Positions 59,712-64,000 of a stretch of 64,000 nucleotides of DNA are shown in pieces. The DNA lies in assembly GCF_008124875.1 (NCBI RefSeq), contig NZ_VNIA01000001.1:822721-886720 (forward strand), written 5' to 3'. The DNA comes from Tenacibaculum adriaticum (GTDB taxonomy: Bacteria; Bacteroidota; Bacteroidia; Flavobacteriales; Flavobacteriaceae). The first letter of the stretch is position 1; each line of letters opens with the position of its first letter. The notes beneath the pieces are model-generated. The model was not told the DNA's origin, ran no database searches, and worked only from the letters and a program-made list of their open reading frames with translations. A program made the position numbers and the translations under genes.

Positions 59712-60935
59712 TTATAAGTTTATAGTAATATCACTTTTTGCATGTGAAGTTTTATTAAAAGTTCTAAAGTCTGATTTTAGAGCAGATACATAATATGGTT
59801 GAGGGTGCCCATATTTATTTGGCCCAACAGATATTATTGCACTCTCGAATTTAATTTTACCAGGGTTTGTGTAAACATAAGTACCTCCTTTTCCTCCATG
59901 ATGTGGAACAATTAAATAATGTTGGTGATTAAAATTTAGATGAGGTAAAATACAAGTTGAAATCTGAGAATAATGGGAATCTCCAGAAAAAACAACACTG
60001 GTTTTTGAATTTTTTAAAGATAAAAAGATTCCTGAAATATTTCTATTCTTGTGATATTGCGAATTATAAATTACAAGTCTATTTGTAATTGGATTTAATG
60101 CTCTTAAAAATGTTAAACCCCCTCTTACAGTTCTATTATCAGCAGGAATTGGGTAGACATTAAATGGAAGCAAACTTGATATTCTCGAAAAGAGCTTTCT
60201 ACTTGTCAAATTTGGCAAATTATCCCTACAAACAAAATTAGAAAAAGATGATAATTCTGAATCTGTCATACCAACTAAACAGTGATAATGATCTTTATCC
60301 CAATGAGATAAAAAAAAGCAAGGTTTATCAATTAAGTAATCATTAGATCTTGAGCTAATTAATGATCTAATATCACTTTTTTTTGCATTCAATGAAGTAC
60401 CACAGTCATAGACAACTTCAAAATTATTGTTTCTTTTAATTTCGTTCCAGTTACCTTGACCAACATTTCTTACAATAACACTAAGATCTCCATTTAAATC
60501 AATATCAATATCACCTATATTGTCGATACCATTATAGCTATAAGCTAAATGATTAGTTTCAAAAAAATCATTAAGAGAAACTGTGTGTGTAAAAACTTCT
60601 GTCTCTAATTCAAAATTTGTCATATCAATTTCATAGCCCAGTAAAAAAGAATTTTCATTTTTAGAAATTGAATCATTTTCAATCCAAAAATTAATTGTTT
60701 CCCTTTTAATTGAATAGTATGTGTTTTCTCTTATTGTTCTTTTATTATAATTTATTAACTGAACCATCGTTCCATTCTCTATCCAATCATAATCATCTTT
60801 TATAGTATTTGAAAATCGAATGAACTCATTAGAATCATAAAAGTCGAAAATGACATATCCATTTGGTTTATTGAACTCTTCTATGTAGACTAATACATCT
60901 TCAGGAAAATATCTTCTATGGTATTTTAAATACAT
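59712..60935 (-). CDS. Metallo-beta-lactamase-fold hydrolase, ComEC-like, inside a type I R-M operon
   Basis: A 407-residue protein. The first about 150 residues are unrecognised. From about 150 it is an MBL fold of the ComEC/Rec2 type: VVYDCGTS, then H211-W-D213-K-D215-H216 (SHWDKDHYHCL), the HxDxDH version of the metal motif, D319 in VVFSGDSHYSQ, and H345-H346 in VPHHGGKGG. Metal ligands look complete, so it should be an active hydrolase, most likely on nucleic acid or nucleotides, but the substrate is not known. It is packed with 0-1 base between the nuclease-like gene and hsdM. It is not a normal part of type I systems. Confidence 0.75.
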   Translation of the reverse strand: MYLKYHRRYFPEDVLVYIEEFNKPNGYVIFDFYDSNEFIRFSNTIKDDYDWIENGTMVQLINYNKRTIRENTYYSIKRETINFWIENDSISKNENSFLLGYEIDMTNFELETEVFTHTVSLNDFFETNHLAYSYNGIDNIGDIDIDLNGDLSVIVRNVGQGNWNEIKRNNNFEVVYDCGTSLNAKKSDIRSLISSRSNDYLIDKPCFFLSHWDKDHYHCLVGMTDSELSSFSNFVCRDNLPNLTSRKLFSRISSLLPFNVYPIPADNRTVRGGLTFLRALNPITNRLVIYNSQYHKNRNISGIFLSLKNSKTSVVFSGDSHYSQISTCILPHLNFNHQHYLIVPHHGGKGGTYVYTNPGKIKFESAIISVGPNKYGHPQPYYVSALKSDFRTFNKTSHAKSDITINL

Positions 60936-62768
60936 TTAGTGAGTTTTAAATTTCATTGATAAGTTTTTTTCCTCTACCGAATACGACCAATAGTGTAATG
61001 GCAGTTTTAATTTACTTTTTAAATTTTGTAAATATGTTAAATCACACTCAGTTGGGGTTACAGGACCTATGATAATAAGCTGTTCAATTTTCAAAGAAAC
61101 ATCTAGAATTGCATATTCTATTATTTGACCTAGTGCTTGACGTATACATGCTAAAACTGAATTAGCAGTTTTAACTTCAAATAGTATGTATACATTTCCT
61201 TTTTTTGCAGCGCAATCGACTAGATTATTAGAAATTCTTGTTTTTTCAGTTGAAATTTCAAAATTCTTATATTCTTCAGATTGTGTTAAATATTCATGCA
61301 AGTCATTTGTAATATCAGCATGTGTACGATTTACGTTTCTTTTTCCTCCACTAACATTTTGGGAATATGAATTTGAACCTGTACCATTGCCTTCGTCAAA
61401 TTTCATTTTTGGGTCTTTAATTTCTAAATCAACTTCTTCAATTAATAACTCCAAGTCACTCTCAATAATACGTGGGATGAATCGATGAATTTTTAATACA
61501 TCTTGATTTATTAAAATTGGCTCTTGATATATAATTGCATCTTCAACGCTAAAGGATAGATTTGGTCTTAACTCTAATGTTTTTAATAGTTTAGTATCTG
61601 CTTCTACTTCTGCTAGTTCTTTAAGCATTAAACTTCTGTTTCTTTCAAATACATCAACTACTTTTTCGTCTACTTCATCAATCTCATGATATATATTAAC
61701 ATTTTTCAAAACTCCAATTATAAATTGTTGCTTTGATATTGGATGAATACTGTATAAATGAAGCTCGTCTATAAAGGAAATGTCTTTTGGCATAGAAGCT
61801 ACACCTCTTATATAGCCATATCTAGAGCCATCAATTAGATATCTTTTATTAAACAGCCATTCTTCAAAGCCAAAGCCGAATTGTTCGTGATGCGCTTTAT
61901 CTTTTTTACCTTGCCACTTCTTATTCCAATTTCTAGTAATTGGAAATTGCCAATTATTATCATTCCAGACTAAACGCATTAAACGTTTTTCTGGCCAGAA
62001 ATGAGAAGATATTTTTTCTAAAACTGATAAGTTTTTTTTAAAATAATCATCTGTTTTCTTTAATAAGCTAGACCAATTTTCATTAACTATTTCATCTTTT
62101 GAAATAGTTAGCATATCTGCACCTAACAAGCTTCTATTTGTATAAAACCAATGCCTATCTTCATCAGTAAAGAAATCATGATTTGCTTGGATATCTAATT
62201 TATATTCTAATGCTCCGTTACTACCAACACCAACAGTAAAAAAAATAAGTTTTTTAGTGTTTGATAAATGATATACTCTGTACCAAGTATATTGTTTATA
62301 GTTGTTCCCTTGTTTAGAGCTGCTTTGCGTTTGCCAAGTATACCTGTCATTGTCTTTAAACCAACCAAGTTCTAGAAGTTTGTCTCGCCATTTTTTTGTC
62401 TTTTTCCAAATGACATTTGATATGAATTCTCCAATATTCTTATCAACTGGTTTTGATTTGTCATAAAATCTGTTCTTGATTAATTGACTGAAAGAATTAA
62501 GTTCCTTTTCGGTAAAAAAACCATCATCCCTAGATGTATCCACTATAGGAAAACCGAGGTTTAATAATGTTTTTTGTGCTTGATTTGTGTCGAAACTATT
62601 GCGATTTATTGGGTTCCCAATTATCTCAAAATGTTTTGAAATTATCGCACTGGGTGATATTAATTTTCCTTTCCACCAGACAGCATAAGTCGTCTTTCTT
62701 AAGTTATCTTCGCTTTCTAATTGTCTTATTGCTATTAAAGCTTCATCTGATGTGATTTTTTCAAACAT
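60936..62768 (-). CDS. PD-(D/E)XK-like nuclease with an N-terminal head domain, inside a type I R-M operon
   Basis: A 610-residue protein. Residues about 8-65 (YAVWWKGKLISPSAIISKH, then QKTLLNLGFPIVD) resemble the head domain at the front of ScoMcrA-type modification-dependent restriction enzymes. The middle 400 residues are unrecognised. The C-terminus has a nuclease core: D518 in NNLVDCAAKKGN, E531-V-K533 in LFEVKTAN, then R543-QALGQ-IIEY, the 'QxxGQxxEY' helix of restriction-type nucleases. It follows hsdS and precedes the MBL gene with no spacing. It may be a modification-sensing effector working with, or guarding against loss of, the methylase. Confidence 0.75.
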   Translation of the reverse strand: MFEKITSDEALIAIRQLESEDNLRKTTYAVWWKGKLISPSAIISKHFEIIGNPINRNSFDTNQAQKTLLNLGFPIVDTSRDDGFFTEKELNSFSQLIKNRFYDKSKPVDKNIGEFISNVIWKKTKKWRDKLLELGWFKDNDRYTWQTQSSSKQGNNYKQYTWYRVYHLSNTKKLIFFTVGVGSNGALEYKLDIQANHDFFTDEDRHWFYTNRSLLGADMLTISKDEIVNENWSSLLKKTDDYFKKNLSVLEKISSHFWPEKRLMRLVWNDNNWQFPITRNWNKKWQGKKDKAHHEQFGFGFEEWLFNKRYLIDGSRYGYIRGVASMPKDISFIDELHLYSIHPISKQQFIIGVLKNVNIYHEIDEVDEKVVDVFERNRSLMLKELAEVEADTKLLKTLELRPNLSFSVEDAIIYQEPILINQDVLKIHRFIPRIIESDLELLIEEVDLEIKDPKMKFDEGNGTGSNSYSQNVSGGKRNVNRTHADITNDLHEYLTQSEEYKNFEISTEKTRISNNLVDCAAKKGNVYILFEVKTANSVLACIRQALGQIIEYAILDVSLKIEQLIIIGPVTPTECDLTYLQNLKSKLKLPLHYWSYSVEEKNLSMKFKTH

Positions 62769-63986
62769 TTACTTCTTCTTTTTCTCTGTCTTTATCTTTT
62801 CCAACAAAACACTAGCAGACTCATAATCTTTATCTGCTTTACATTTAGCAATTTCTGCTTCGTTTAACAATGTACCCTTAAATGCTTTTTTAAGAATACT
62901 TTGGCGTAAGGCTACGGCTTTTTCTAAACTTTCTAAAATGTCTTTTTCTACAGTATCACAAATCGACAAACGACTTTCGATTTCTTGGACGATTTGATGT
63001 TGTTCTTTAAGTGATGGAATAGGTATTTCTAAAGCATCTAATATTCTTACATTAATATTTTTTTGTGCAGTTGCAGAAGCTTTACTATCCATTTCCTCTT
63101 TTATCTTCTGAACGTAAAAATTCAAATATTTTGAGTTTAACAATTCATTATCAGGTTTTATCCCAACAACACTATCAGGAAAGCAGGCATCAAATCCTAA
63201 AAAAGCTGTTTCGCCAATATTGGCGGCAATAGTTAAGCAAAGAGTTCCTTTTGGCCATAATTTACTTTGTGCTAATCCTTTTTCAGAATAAGTTTTGCTG
63301 AATTCTTTTATTACTCCGCCATTTGTTGCCCTAATTTCTCCAGTTTGTATAAATGGATATTTCCCACCAAATAAAGATTTGTCATTTCTGGGTCTATGTT
63401 TTGACTTTCCTCTTTTTACTTCTGCAACTTTGCCTAATTTTTCTAACTTATAATTCCCCTCAAAAGCCTTTTTTAACACCGCTTGTCTGTAAATTTTGAG
63501 TTGGTCTTGTGCTTTTTTTAGATCGGCGATACCGGTGTCTAAACTACTAAAGAGTTCTTCTATTTTTTTTACAATAGTATTTTGAATTACTAAAGGTGGT
63601 AACAGAAATTTCTTTTTTGAAAAAACAGAAATCCAGTATCTTTTGTGAGTATCGCTTCTAACTTGGTTTACTTGCATAGCATAATACACAAATGGCATAT
63701 TTACCAATTTGCTAGTAGGTACAAGTATTTTCATTGCAGAAGATTTTACCTTAAACTGAAAATTTACAAACTGCGAAGCGGTTGTAAAATCATCAAAAAT
63801 TATAGTTGGTAAGTTGTCAAAAACACCATCAGTTTCATTGGTGTAGCCTTTTATAAATGTCTTTCCTGCTGTTAAAACTGGTGTTTTATACTTGTCATTA
63901 TACTTAGTGCTTTTAACTATATATTTTGTGGGTTGTTCGTAATCTAATAAATCTTCGAAGCAACATTCTATCCAATCCTCCTTCAT
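62769..63986 (-). CDS. hsdS: Type I restriction-modification specificity subunit
   Basis: A 405-residue specificity protein with two target-recognition domains (about 1-165 and 190-355), each followed by a helical spacer (ELFSSLDTGIADLKKAQDQL; ESRLSICDTVEKDILESLEK) ending in the repeated VLKKAFEG / SILKKAFKG motif. The start ATG overlaps a TGA at 63983-63985 that closes another minus-strand frame, presumably the gene upstream beyond base 64000. So this operon starts outside the window. It is joined end to start with the nuclease-like gene. Confidence 0.93.
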   Translation of the reverse strand: MKEDWIECCFEDLLDYEQPTKYIVKSTKYNDKYKTPVLTAGKTFIKGYTNETDGVFDNLPTIIFDDFTTASQFVNFQFKVKSSAMKILVPTSKLVNMPFVYYAMQVNQVRSDTHKRYWISVFSKKKFLLPPLVIQNTIVKKIEELFSSLDTGIADLKKAQDQLKIYRQAVLKKAFEGNYKLEKLGKVAEVKRGKSKHRPRNDKSLFGGKYPFIQTGEIRATNGGVIKEFSKTYSEKGLAQSKLWPKGTLCLTIAANIGETAFLGFDACFPDSVVGIKPDNELLNSKYLNFYVQKIKEEMDSKASATAQKNINVRILDALEIPIPSLKEQHQIVQEIESRLSICDTVEKDILESLEKAVALRQSILKKAFKGTLLNEAEIAKCKADKDYESASVLLEKIKTEKKKK

Positions 63987-64000
63987 TCTTCGCTTTTCAT

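Larger units (their letters stand above)
53980..64000. mobile_element. Serine-recombinase island carrying a type I restriction operon
   Basis: From the tRNA fragment rightwards, genes on the minus strand are a large serine recombinase, a 50-residue protein, a MerR-like regulator, a membrane protein, a small resolvase, and the type I restriction operon. The right end is outside the window. The shared tRNA core with the element on the left suggests tandem insertion of two elements at one tRNA-fMet locus. Confidence 0.6.

Overview
The window comes from a low-GC (roughly one-third G+C by eye) Bacteroidota genome, most likely family Flavobacteriaceae. The evidence is a SusC/SusD pair, a type IX secretion C-terminal sorting domain, FecI/FecR-type regulation, promoters of the Bacteroidota form TTTG-N20-TAnnTTTG, and a conjugation cluster of the Bacteroides CTnDOT type (RteC, TraE-TraN). 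No species can be named from the sequence alone.

Region 1 (1-15002) is a patchwork of AraC-family regulators, each next to a small oxidoreductase or hydrolase: short-chain dehydrogenases at 926, 3795 and 6589, a lipoprotein alpha/beta hydrolase at 2759, a TonB-dependent receptor at 7915, and a tight reductase-DUF2147-AraC-MFS operon at 10422-13910. Three of the regulators (1745, 4629, 14089) are paralogs. The last is broken by a one-base deletion and follows a 32-codon stump of an Old Yellow Enzyme gene, so this end is decaying. A paired direct-repeat element with fixed geometry lies upstream of both the receptor gene and the reductase operon and looks like a shared activator site.

Region 2 (15273-30607) is a sigma/anti-sigma controlled outer-membrane uptake locus: ECF sigma factor, FecR, two secreted proteins built from one unidentified 149-residue module, a SusC receptor with an STN signalling domain, SusD, a TlpA-like thioredoxin lipoprotein, an M16 peptidase and a DsbD-like reductase. 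It has no glycoside hydrolase, so peptides or thiol-containing proteins are a better guess for the substrate than glycans. Region 3 (30608-37944) holds housekeeping-type genes: an ACT-domain protein, a class V aminotransferase, pyruvate carboxylase, a short asparaginase-like protein and a membrane-bound LuxR-type regulator.

Region 4 (38202 to about 54022) is an integrative element: RteC, an Xis-like helix-turn-helix protein, a replication-like protein with a DnaC/IstB-type ATPase, a two-gene methylase/nuclease-like module, a cell-wall amidase, the mating-pore genes traE, F, G, I, J, K, M and N, and a tyrosine integrase. No relaxase or coupling protein is present in the window.

Region 5 (53980-64000) starts at a 43-base 3' fragment of an initiator tRNA-fMet gene, flanked on its other side by a large serine recombinase whose last codons are antisense to that tRNA. 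It continues with small regulators, a strongly structured intergenic element, a small resolvase, and a type I restriction-modification operon. There, a 610-residue PD-(D/E)XK-like nuclease and a ComEC-like metallo-beta-lactamase-fold protein sit with 0-1 base spacing between hsdS and hsdM. That operon is my leading candidate for an unusual, possibly undescribed defence system. The window ends inside it, so hsdR, if present, lies beyond base 64000.
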